35,202 nucleotides of DNA from Peptococcaceae bacterium (GTDB lineage: Bacteria; Bacillota; Peptococcia; Peptococcales; Peptococcaceae): positions 1 through 35,202 of the forward strand of contig CAAEKP010000096.1 in NCBI GenBank assembly GCA_900756555.1, given 5' to 3'. The position numbers and the translations under genes are program-made. Of this stretch, positions 27,994 through 35,202 are shown in pieces. Every line of letters starts with the position of its first letter. Position 1 is the stretch's first letter. The notes beneath the pieces were generated by a model. That model was not told the origin of the DNA. It ran no database searches and saw only the letters and a program-made list of their open reading frames with translations.

Positions 27994-29970
27994 GTGATAA
28001 CAATTGCCAGTTCTTATGATGGATCATTAATTTTTGATACAAAGATAGATGGAAAAGGTTTTAAGGCCGGTATAGACAAATTGAAGTCTACAGCCAGTGC
28101 ATCTGCTAAGGCTGTTTCCGCAGCAGTAGCTGGGTTCGGTGCTTATGCAGTGAAAGTTGGCTCAGATTTTGAAGCATCCATGTCTAAGGTACAAGCTATT
28201 TCCGGTGCTACTGCGGAAGACATGGAACTTTTGACAGCCAAAGCAAAAGAGATGGGAGCGTCCACTAAGTTTAGCGCCTCAGAATCTGCGGAAGCCTTGC
28301 AGTATATGGCGATGGCGGGTTGGAAAACGGAAGATATGCTGGGTGGCTTGGAAGGTATCATGAATCTGGCCGCAGCGTCCGGGGAAGATTTAGCGCTAAC
28401 CAGTGACATTGTGACCGATGCATTGACAGCCTTTGGCTTGAAAGCCAGTGATAGTGGGCACTTTGCTGATGTATTAGCCAAAGCCAGCAGTAACTCTAAT
28501 ACCAATGTGGCCATGATGGGGGAAACCTTTAAGTATGTGGCACCGTTGGCTGGGTCGCTGGGATATTCTATTGAAGATACTGCAACAGCAATTGGTTTGA
28601 TGGCGAATGCGGGGATTAAAGGCAGTGAGGCTGGGACAGCGCTTAGAGCAATGCTGACCAGAATGGTGAAGCCTACAGATGATGTGGCGCAGGCTATGCA
28701 GCAGCTGGGCATCCACATGACCAATGCCGATGGCACAGTACGCCCATTTGCAGAAGTAACAGAAGATTTACGTGCCGCTTTTGCAGGACTAACCGCAGAA
28801 CAACAAACACAGTATGCTGCTACCCTTGCCGGGCAGGAAGCCATGAGTGGTATGCTGGCGATTGTGAACGCCAGCGAGGCGGACTATCAGAAATTATCGG
28901 CTGCCATTGCGGATTCGGATGGTGCGGCCAAAGCTATGGCGGAAACCATGCAGGATAATCTGCAAGGTCAGATTACCGTCATGAAGTCAGCGTTAGAAGG
29001 ATTAGGTATTACCTTTTATGGCTCATTGGAAACACCACTAAAAGAAGTTGTAGAAACGGGGATTGATTATATCAACCGACTCAACAATTCCTTAAAAAAT
29101 TGTGGATTCCAGGGCTTTTCAAGCACATGGAAACAAATCCTGGGTGAGATGCTGGAAACCACCGCTCAGCAGGGGCCGGAGATGGTGGAAAGTGCCGCTA
29201 ATCTGCTTCTGGATTTCTTAGACGGCATCGAACAGAACTCAGATGAAATAGCTGCAGCTGGCGTGCAAATTGTGATTGCTCTGGCATCGGCGATTATCGA
29301 GGTAGTGCCAGAATTGGCTGATGTAGGTTTGCAGATTATGATTAGTTTGGCCAAATACATCTGGAATAATCTTGACCAATTAGGACCTGTGGCTGTGGCG
29401 TTGATTGCCAAGCTGGCGACGAATCTTCTGCTGAATAAGACGAAACTGTTAAGTGCTGCCGGAGAACTGGTAGCCAAAACAGCAAGTAAGTTGAAAGCAG
29501 ATTTTCTATCCAAGATGCCGGAGGTTGGCCGGAACATTGTGACAGGTATTATCTCTGGGTTAAAAAACGGCACCAGTACGCTGCTCAACTATATCAAAAG
29601 CTGGGCAAAAAATATTATCAGCAATGTGAAAGGGCAATTCGGTATCCATAGCCCATCTACAGTGATGCGAGATGAAGTTGGGGAAAATTTGGCGCTTGGT
29701 GTTGGTGAAGGGTTTGATGATAAATACAGAGCCGTGGCAGCCAAAATGAACAGCGCAATTAAAAACCAAGTGGCGGATTTGCAGTGGAAGTTAGTAGGCA
29801 ACAGACCTGCTGTAGCTAGTGCAGCTCCTGCTGGTGGTAATGCTGGAAATATTGCTGTGACAGTATATTATAACAGCACTGGCAGTGAGGATGTAGATGC
29901 AAAACGACTTGGCCGTAAGATTGGTCAGGAAACGGACAAGGAATTGCGGGCAAGGGGGATTAAGAAATGA
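27994..29970 (+). CDS. Tail tape measure protein (start codon possibly AUU)
   Basis: About 655-658 aa. The N-terminus SSYDGSLIFDTKIDGKGFKAGIDKL, the conserved block FEASMSKVQAISGATAEDMELL...ALQYMAMAGWKTEDML (about 60-115) and the PhageMin tail region identify it. Several hydrophobic helices lie about 415-500, and the end has the GQFGIHSPSTVMRDEVGENLALGVGEGF motif. It is short for the family, so a tail of roughly 100 nm is expected from about 1.5 angstrom per residue. The GTG at 27994 is inside the Shine-Dalgarno AAGGCGGTG (27988-27996); the in-frame ATT at 28003 has the right spacing and would give the usual start (M)ASSYDGS. Confidence 0.92.
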   Translation: MITIASSYDGSLIFDTKIDGKGFKAGIDKLKSTASASAKAVSAAVAGFGAYAVKVGSDFEASMSKVQAISGATAEDMELLTAKAKEMGASTKFSASESAEALQYMAMAGWKTEDMLGGLEGIMNLAAASGEDLALTSDIVTDALTAFGLKASDSGHFADVLAKASSNSNTNVAMMGETFKYVAPLAGSLGYSIEDTATAIGLMANAGIKGSEAGTALRAMLTRMVKPTDDVAQAMQQLGIHMTNADGTVRPFAEVTEDLRAAFAGLTAEQQTQYAATLAGQEAMSGMLAIVNASEADYQKLSAAIADSDGAAKAMAETMQDNLQGQITVMKSALEGLGITFYGSLETPLKEVVETGIDYINRLNNSLKNCGFQGFSSTWKQILGEMLETTAQQGPEMVESAANLLLDFLDGIEQNSDEIAAAGVQIVIALASAIIEVVPELADVGLQIMISLAKYIWNNLDQLGPVAVALIAKLATNLLLNKTKLLSAAGELVAKTASKLKADFLSKMPEVGRNIVTGIISGLKNGTSTLLNYIKSWAKNIISNVKGQFGIHSPSTVMRDEVGENLALGVGEGFDDKYRAVAAKMNSAIKNQVADLQWKLVGNRPAVASAAPAGGNAGNIAVTVYYNSTGSEDVDAKRLGRKIGQETDKELRARGIKK

Positions 29971-30500
29971 CAATACCAGAAGGGAGTTTTCAGTTTGGTG
30001 GCAAAAACAGTCTGACGGATTGGGGCATTGTGGTGGTTGGACATGATATCTTTTTGCCGCAGAAACGCAGCCGGAAAATCACAATCCCTGGCCGCAGTGG
30101 TCAATATGATTACGGTTCCAAACTGTATGAAGATCGTTCTCTGGTGCTGGATTGTTACCTGGAACGAAAAATCAGTAAGGCGGAGCTGCGGGAGATTGCA
30201 TATGCGCTAAGCGAAAAGAAAAGGCTGACATTGTACAATGAGCCAGATAAATATTATGTGGCGGAGTTGTATGATCCAGCAGAGGTGACAGATTTGCCGC
30301 TGGAAGTGATGCGGGAATTTAGCTTGACCTTTCTCTGCGAGCCTTTTGCATACAAAGAAACCACAGAGCAGGCAATCACCAATGGGGTCAACAAAATGGA
30401 CTACCAGGGCACAGCGGCAGCGCCGACAAGGATTGTGATTGAAAATCCGAACAATTATGCAGTGAGTAATATTATCATTACAGCAACGAAAAGGGGGTAA
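29967..30500 (+). CDS. Distal tail protein (Dit), N-terminal domain only
   Basis: 177 aa, ATG overlapping the tape measure stop. The belt domain of siphovirus Dit proteins is present: the SFQFGGKNSLTDWGIVVV start, IPGRSGQYDYGSKLYEDRSLVLDCYLE and LYDPAEVTDLPLEVMREFSLTFLCEPFAY. The protein stops soon after the beginning of the second (galectin-like) domain at TRIVIENPNNYAVSNIIITA. The remaining Dit C-terminal signature appears in the product of 31286-31978. It forms the hexameric hub at the tail tip. Confidence 0.85.
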   Translation: MTIPEGSFQFGGKNSLTDWGIVVVGHDIFLPQKRSRKITIPGRSGQYDYGSKLYEDRSLVLDCYLERKISKAELREIAYALSEKKRLTLYNEPDKYYVAELYDPAEVTDLPLEVMREFSLTFLCEPFAYKETTEQAITNGVNKMDYQGTAAAPTRIVIENPNNYAVSNIIITATKRG

Positions 30501-30506
30501 TGGAAC

Positions 30507-31286
30507 TTGTATGCAACAAATTATCTGGAAAATGCAGTGCTAAATGCAATGCGCAATATTTCTTTCAGCGCTCCATCCAATTCGTATGTGGCGCTGTTTT
30601 TGTCTAATCCGACTGATACTGGCACTGCTGGCACAGAGGTATCCTATGCCGGCTATGCCAGAAAACAGATTGAATTTTCTGCACCAGCGGTGTCGGGCGC
30701 GGCTATGTCTATCAAGAATACGCAGCAGATTACCTTTGCGGAAAGCCCTGTGGCAGCTGGTACTGCCACATACATTGGCCTTATGGACAGTGTGATTGGC
30801 GGGAATATGCTGGCCTATGGTCAGCTGACGGAAGAATTGGTCATCCATGAGGGTTATGCGCCAGTGCTGTTGGCTGGTGAGGTGGAGTTTACTTCATCGG
30901 GCAATATGAGCAATGCGTTTAAGACCAAGTTTTTGAATATTTTTCGTGGACAGAATCTGTCCGGATTTGAGCCATATTTTGCTTTGTACAATGGCAATCC
31001 AGAAGCAGGCGGCGCAGAGTTATCCGGCGATAATTACGCCAGAGTAAAGCTGGACATGACAGCGCCGGCAGAAGCGGAGAGCGGGCAGAACTACATTGAG
31101 AACAGCGCGGCGGTCAATTTTAACCGTCCGTCTTCCGGCTGGGGCACTTATAACTATAGCGTGATTTACAACGCGGCTGCCAGTGGGGAGCCTGTTTGGG
31201 GGAAAGAGTTTTCTCCAGCCCGGGAGATTAAGAAAGGGTATATGCCAACCATCGGGATTGGCGGCGTGAGGGTGGCGATGAACTGA
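30507..31286 (+). CDS. Tail-tip accessory protein made of two similar domains
   Basis: 259 aa. TTG start with AAGGGGGT at 30490-30497 and 9 nt spacing. The sequence is an internal duplication: residues about 20-110 and 150-245 share the layout (Y-V/F-A-L-F/Y ... NP ... G/A-E-x-S ... YA-R ... I-x-N/E-S/T-x-x-I/V-x-F). Similar beta-rich units are found in small tail fibre or cement-like proteins of Bacillota phages. It lies between the two parts of the distal-tail protein, which suggests it decorates the tail tip. Specific role unknown. Confidence 0.65.
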   Translation: MYATNYLENAVLNAMRNISFSAPSNSYVALFLSNPTDTGTAGTEVSYAGYARKQIEFSAPAVSGAAMSIKNTQQITFAESPVAAGTATYIGLMDSVIGGNMLAYGQLTEELVIHEGYAPVLLAGEVEFTSSGNMSNAFKTKFLNIFRGQNLSGFEPYFALYNGNPEAGGAELSGDNYARVKLDMTAPAEAESGQNYIENSAAVNFNRPSSGWGTYNYSVIYNAAASGEPVWGKEFSPAREIKKGYMPTIGIGGVRVAMN

Positions 31287-31978
31287 TGCGATATTCTCTG
31301 GGGCGTTACAGTTTGCCAGCGGTGGGCACAGATATTGCCATTACCTGTGCAGTATCAGAACGCTTGAACTGCATGGCCAAGTTTGGCAGCAATTTAATTG
31401 TAGATAATAAATTTGCCGAACAAATTGCCGGCAGAGTTGTGCTAACACTGGCTTATTCGGAAGGATTGCAGGTAGAAGAAGTACTGACAGCATCCGCCAC
31501 TGGTGATATTGCAATAAATCTGGGTGGTATGGCTGCCAGTGAAACACTGGGTTGTGCTGCCACGGCCATTGCCGATGTGTTTGTGCGGCAGGTGTTGGTC
31601 GAGGAGTTACAGGGAGCGTGTTACTTATCTGCCGATATGAACATGACCGTCGGCCAGATGTTAGAAGCATTGGACAGTAAGGTATCCGGCGGTGTTGATA
31701 TACCACTGAAGCACATTTACAGCGAGGCGCTGGGTGTGACCATTGATGCTACAACGCTGACCAAGGAAGTGATTCTGCTGAATGTCACCATCCCGCCGGG
31801 CGGCAAACTGGTTATTGACAGCGATTTGTACACCGCCATACTGGATGATGAAAATGTGCTGCATTTACACAAGGGTGATTGGGTCTGGCTGGAACGCAAC
31901 CTGATTAACATTGCTGTGGACAGCGGTACTGGCGGAGCGTTGACTGGCAAAGTGATTTACAATGAGAGGTATTTGTGA
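31286..31978 (+). CDS. Tail-tip protein carrying a Dit-like C-terminal domain
   Basis: 230 aa, ATG overlapping the preceding stop. Residues 1 to about 150 are a beta-rich array with recurrent E-x-L-G/N-C-x-A segments (SERLNCMAKFG, ASETLGCAATAI, YSEALGVTIDA). Residues about 165-230 match the C-terminal domain of distal tail proteins: VTIPPGGKLVIDSDLY, LHKGDWVW and a final GKVIYNERYL. Together with 29967-30500 it would supply a complete Dit. Whether this is an ancestral gene split or an established two-gene arrangement needs comparison with relatives. Confidence 0.7.
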   Translation: MRYSLGRYSLPAVGTDIAITCAVSERLNCMAKFGSNLIVDNKFAEQIAGRVVLTLAYSEGLQVEEVLTASATGDIAINLGGMAASETLGCAATAIADVFVRQVLVEELQGACYLSADMNMTVGQMLEALDSKVSGGVDIPLKHIYSEALGVTIDATTLTKEVILLNVTIPPGGKLVIDSDLYTAILDDENVLHLHKGDWVWLERNLINIAVDSGTGGALTGKVIYNERYL

Positions 31979-33795
31979 TGCTGGAAGTTTATGATAGAGC
32001 TTTGAAAAAGGTGGCCATTCTGGAACATGCGCTGCACTTGCATGAAGAGGTGGCGCTCAATGCGGTCAGCTATTTTTATTTTTCGCTGCCGTATAACGAC
32101 AGCAAGGTGCGGTATTGCCAGCCATTTTGCTATGTGCGCTATAACGGCGGCGATATGTATCGCATTATGCCAGCCAATCTGACTAAATCGGAGACAGGGC
32201 TGTACACTTACCAGTGCGAACATGCTATTGCCACGCTGATGGACAAGGTACTGTTTGGCTATCATGTGGTGGGCAATAAGGGCTACTACACCAATCAGGT
32301 GCTGCAGTATGTGCTGAATCAGCAGCTGGTGCAGCATTGGGCACTGGGTGTGTGTGAGTTTAACCGACAGTTTGAGTATGGCTGGGAGCAGGAAAATCTG
32401 CTTTCTGCACTGTTCAGTGTGCCGCGGCCATTCAGCGAGAAATATATCTGGACCTATGATTTTGACAGCTATCCCTGGAAGGTAAATCTGAAAAGGTTGG
32501 ATGAAGCAGCGCTGCCAGCGTTGTGCATTCGGGATAGGAAAAACCTGCAGATGCTGACAACCGATGCCGATCCCACAACGCTGACTACCAGATTGTACCC
32601 GTTAGGGTATGGGGAAGGGGTCAATCAGTTGGGCATTGGTGGCGTGAATAACGGTTTGCCGTATATTCAGTCGCCGCAGCGGTACATCGACAAGTATGGC
32701 ATTATTGAAAAAGTATGGATTGACCGCCGCTATGAAGATGCGGCGAGCTTATTGGCGGCAGCGCAGAAGATGCTGGCCGAATTGCAGGAGCCGTCGGTGC
32801 AATATACGGTACAGTTCAGTGAGTTAGGGTTGTCCAGTTTTGATGTGGCGAAGATTGGTGATATTGTCCGCATTATCGATACGGAAACAGGCACTGATGT
32901 ACAGACTTATATTACAGGCATCAATAAGGATTACGGTGATATCACCGCCAGCGAGATTGCCATCGCCAACAAGTCTGTCAGCATTGCGGAGACGGTGGCG
33001 GATCTGGCAGACCGACAGCGCGTTGAGATGACATACGCCCAAGGCGCCACCAATCTGTATGGCCAGAGCATCCAGGGCAATGCGGATCAGAAAAACGGCT
33101 TGAAGCTGAATTTCTATATCCCAGCGGAGATGCGCATCATCAATAAGGTGCAGGCTAAAATTCAGGTGAACAGTTTCCGCGCTTACAGCAAGGCTACATC
33201 TGCTGGCGGTGGATTTTATGGTACCACAGGAGCCGGCGGGGGAGCTGTGGAGACAACATCTACCGAGTTGAGTGCGAGCTATACCAGTGGATGTCAGCCG
33301 GCAAGTGGTTGGGCTAATGAGATCAACGGGATTGCCTATGAGAATAATCCACACAATCATGGTGTGCCCGATGGTACTGGGCTGAAAACGGCTGATGATG
33401 AGGTGGTGTGGTTTGTATCTTCCGGCGCCCATGAACACGATGTGGTGATGCGTGACCATAAACATATCGTGAATAGTTTGGAGCATAACCATTCTGTACA
33501 GTTGGAAGATCACACCCACGAGGTAGAGCTAGAAGACCATGAGCATGATATTACACCGGGCATCTATGAGTTTGGCAATCCAACGGCGTTTACGATTTAC
33601 GTGAATAGTGTCCGTGCGGTAGTAATCAATGACACAATGACGGATATCGATTTGACCAAATATCTGTTGGCTAATGGCACCATCCCCCGCGGTGTCTGGC
33701 ATGAGTTAGAGGTGCGGCCGAATGATTTGGCCTATATTTCCGTGGATATGTTTACCCAGGGCTTTATTCAGTCCCGTGGGGACAATACCGTTTAA
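31978..33795 (+). CDS. Tail-tip/prophage endopeptidase-tail protein (Tal) with HxH repeats
   Basis: 605 aa from ATG 31978 (overlapping the previous stop as TGATG). The N-terminal ~350 residues follow the gp27-like hub fold of phage tail endopeptidase/Tal proteins (LEVYDRALKKVAILEHALHLHEEVALN..., YRIMPANLTKSETGLYTYQCEHAIATLMD, RLYPLGYGEGVNQLGI). Then come a helical stretch, a Gly/Ala-rich loop (near 410-420) and a C-terminal fibre-like region with five 9-residue HxH units (485-529). No peptidase active site was recognised. It would form the trimeric hub and central tip below Dit. Confidence 0.85.
   Translation: MLEVYDRALKKVAILEHALHLHEEVALNAVSYFYFSLPYNDSKVRYCQPFCYVRYNGGDMYRIMPANLTKSETGLYTYQCEHAIATLMDKVLFGYHVVGNKGYYTNQVLQYVLNQQLVQHWALGVCEFNRQFEYGWEQENLLSALFSVPRPFSEKYIWTYDFDSYPWKVNLKRLDEAALPALCIRDRKNLQMLTTDADPTTLTTRLYPLGYGEGVNQLGIGGVNNGLPYIQSPQRYIDKYGIIEKVWIDRRYEDAASLLAAAQKMLAELQEPSVQYTVQFSELGLSSFDVAKIGDIVRIIDTETGTDVQTYITGINKDYGDITASEIAIANKSVSIAETVADLADRQRVEMTYAQGATNLYGQSIQGNADQKNGLKLNFYIPAEMRIINKVQAKIQVNSFRAYSKATSAGGGFYGTTGAGGGAVETTSTELSASYTSGCQPASGWANEINGIAYENNPHNHGVPDGTGLKTADDEVVWFVSSGAHEHDVVMRDHKHIVNSLEHNHSVQLEDHTHEVELEDHEHDITPGIYEFGNPTAFTIYVNSVRAVVINDTMTDIDLTKYLLANGTIPRGVWHELEVRPNDLAYISVDMFTQGFIQSRGDNTV
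33430..33564 (+). repeat. Five 9-residue HxH repeats in the tail-tip protein
   Basis: HxH motifs occur at residues 485-487, 494-496, 503-505, 512-514 and 521-523, an exact 9-residue period, with consensus HxHxVxxxD/E. A sixth HNH lies upstream at 459-461. In trimeric phage fibres HxH pairs bind metal ions on the three-fold axis, so this segment is probably a metal-stabilised needle. Confidence 0.75.
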
Positions 33796-33811
33796 TGAGG
33801 AGGCGAACATA

Positions 33812-35202
33812 ATGGAAACAATGTATGAAGGAATTCCGTTCAGCCCCATTGCGCTTTTAACGCAAAATATTGGGGAGACGGATACCATAATTTATGTAGA
33901 CAATGCTGCAGCTTTTCCAGCTGGACCAAATTTGGCCACCATCGGAACCGATGAGGATGCAGAAACTATCCGCTATGCAGCAAAAACAGAATCTAGCTTA
34001 TCCGGCTGTGAGCGTGGCATCGAGGGCGCAGCCAAAGCATGGCTTGCTAGGGAAGTAATTGCCCGCAACTTTACCGCGCAGGATGCCCATCGGATGAAGG
34101 CGAATATCGAAGAAACCGCCAATTTGGTCAACGGCGTGAAGTCCTATAAATCACTGTCTGAGCTATCTGCCACAGCAAGTACAGACCTGCTGACCATCTT
34201 TGCTACTATGGCCACGCCAAGCCGTTTAGTCTGCGATATCGCAAACGGCAGCACCGCAGTTTATCCGGCAGCATCCGGCACACTGTGCATCAGCAAGACA
34301 GGAGCAGACACAGGCACAGCCAGCTTTATCTATGAAGATGGCCGCGTTGCTACTGCTATATTTACAGCAAATTCCAGCGGGGGGGGGGAAACCCTTACTA
34401 ATTGGAATCGTTTAACAGAGCGGGTTGAGAGCATGTGTAATCCAAATCTGTTGATTAACACGGACTTTAGAAATCCAGTGAATCAGAGAGGGCAGACAAG
34501 TTATACAGGTGTAGGTTATGGGATTGATATGTGGAAAGTCAGTGATGATACAGGGGCGATAGTAACTGTAAAACCAGACTGTGTAAATTTCACATCAAGT
34601 GAAATATTGAAATACAAACGTTTTGCCCAATTGACAGAACTGACATTGGAGGCGGGACGAACCTATACCATGTCATGCTTGTGCAATGTTTTGTCATATA
34701 GTGGAGAAGCATATTTTAGACCATCAGACAAAAATGGTGGACCTGTAGGCGCAAACATTAGTAAAAGAATAACAAAAACAGGGTTACAGGTGTTGCAAAC
34801 GACATTTACACCAGCTACGGATTTTGAAAATGTTAGAACAGAGTTTTTAGTCATGAATAAGACGACAGATGCGCTAAGTGTTGATATGTATATGTGGAAA
34901 CTAGAACTGGGCTCATTCTCTACCCTTGCCAATGAAGTAGTAGACTATGCTGCTGAGTTAAGGAAATGTCAGAGGTATCTGCAAGCTTTTGGGAGTGACA
35001 TAACACCAGCGACAATTGTTACTGCAAATACGATATATTTTATGTTGCCAACAAAAGAAGAAATGAGAATAAAGCCATCTATTGTGAGTACTGAAAACTT
35101 AATAGTACAAACAAAGACGTCCGTAAAACAAAGTGGATTTGAATTTTCAGTATATACGCATAGACCAAATGGAATATCTGTAGCGTGTAAAAAGGAAAAC
35201 CA
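33812..35202 (+). CDS. Tail fibre / receptor-binding protein, 3' end outside window
   Basis: The frame is open from ATG 33812 (site GAGGAGGCG) to the window edge, at least 463 codons. Residues 1 to about 85 (GIPFSPIALLTQNIGETDTIIYVD...) form the baseplate-anchoring part. A short helical segment (about 95-115) and a beta-rich linker follow up to residue 189. A run of ten G (codons 190-193, Gly-Gly-Gly-Glu) marks the change to a distal part (NPNLLINTDFRNPVNQRGQ...) that is lower in G+C and resembles carbohydrate-binding-like fibre tips. It is the first gene after the tail-tip protein, as expected for a receptor-binding protein. Confidence 0.85.
   Translation, partial: METMYEGIPFSPIALLTQNIGETDTIIYVDNAAAFPAGPNLATIGTDEDAETIRYAAKTESSLSGCERGIEGAAKAWLAREVIARNFTAQDAHRMKANIEETANLVNGVKSYKSLSELSATASTDLLTIFATMATPSRLVCDIANGSTAVYPAASGTLCISKTGADTGTASFIYEDGRVATAIFTANSSGGGETLTNWNRLTERVESMCNPNLLINTDFRNPVNQRGQTSYTGVGYGIDMWKVSDDTGAIVTVKPDCVNFTSSEILKYKRFAQLTELTLEAGRTYTMSCLCNVLSYSGEAYFRPSDKNGGPVGANISKRITKTGLQVLQTTFTPATDFENVRTEFLVMNKTTDALSVDMYMWKLELGSFSTLANEVVDYAAELRKCQRYLQAFGSDITPATIVTANTIYFMLPTKEEMRIKPSIVSTENLIVQTKTSVKQSGFEFSVYTHRPNGISVACKKEN
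34379..34388 (+). repeat. G10 homopolymer inside the tail-fibre gene
   Basis: Ten consecutive G. With ten, the frame stays open. With eleven, a TAA comes after four more codons; with nine, a TAA comes after eight more codons. Both would leave only the N-terminal ~196-200 residues. This is the layout of a slipped-strand phase-variable gene. Confidence 0.85.

Noticed and set aside
28143..28844. Minus-strand ORF opposite the tape measure gene (233 codons)
   Set aside because: Ala/Ser-rich complement of a repetitive helical protein, without ribosome-binding site or family resemblance.
34379..34388. G10 tract as evidence for a diversity-generating retroelement target
   Set aside because: There is no reverse transcriptase, template repeat or accessory gene in the window, and the pattern is a homopolymer, not adenine-directed variation.

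Overview
The window is almost entirely one siphovirus-type prophage of a low-to-mid GC Gram-positive-type host (Bacillota; Clostridia or Negativicutes would fit). The basis is strong AGGAGGTG ribosome-binding sites, frequent GTG/TTG starts, an SPP1/PBSX/A118-like head-tail gene order, a copper-amine-oxidase-type stalk protein and twin large serine recombinases. The host genus cannot be fixed from the sequence alone.

Layout. (1) 1-~2690: right end of a separate, GC-richer integrative element with two overlapping large serine recombinase genes, a 45-aa ORF and a terminator. It is joined inside the coding sequence of the prophage tyrosine integrase, right after the codons for its HxxRH box, so the phage integrase (2689-3699, minus strand) is cut before its last catalytic residues. 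(2) 3.7-6.8 kb: lysogeny/cargo region. It holds a putative two-hairpin small RNA, a Uma2-like nuclease, a toxin-antitoxin pair with the toxin first, a DUF4236 membrane protein, a secreted stalk-domain protein, a 33-aa ORF with its own promoter and terminator, and a CI-type repressor facing a divergent promoter/operator. (3) 6.9-16.9 kb: early genes. These are an antirepressor, small regulators, a Gam-like end-protection protein, a P-loop ATPase, an SSB-like protein, a CHC2 zinc-finger primase-like protein, a DUF927 helicase-like protein, an array of about 12 TGTCTTGA-type repeats (possible origin), a Holliday-junction-resolvase-like nuclease, an SF2 helicase and an ArpU-like late regulator. 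(4) 16.9-17.7 kb: control region with five tandem 11-bp repeats leading into an extended -10 promoter, a probable ~110-nt terminated RNA with an exposed anti-Shine-Dalgarno stretch, and a YefM-YoeB module. (5) 17.7-35.2 kb: late genes, namely terminase, portal, a MuF-type minor capsid protein with a toxin-like C-terminus plus two small genes, scaffold, capsid, connectors, tail tube, chaperones, tape measure, a divided distal-tail protein, a tail-tip protein with HxH repeats, and a tail fibre that runs off the window.

The genes form a coherent temperate-phage programme: repressor and antirepressor decide lysogeny, the early operon replicates and recombines DNA, the ArpU-like protein probably switches on late transcription through the 11-bp repeats, and the late operon builds a siphovirus particle. 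Accessory pieces are layered on top: two toxin-antitoxin pairs, a capsid-linked toxin candidate and lysogeny cargo.

The signals most worth following are: a G10 tract in the tail-fibre gene where gain or loss of one G gives an early stop in either direction (phase-variation candidate); the five 11-bp repeats with their downstream RNA; the integrase gene interrupted by a serine-recombinase element; the AT-rich toxin-like tail on the MuF protein; and the two-hairpin RNA with identical loops next to the integrase.
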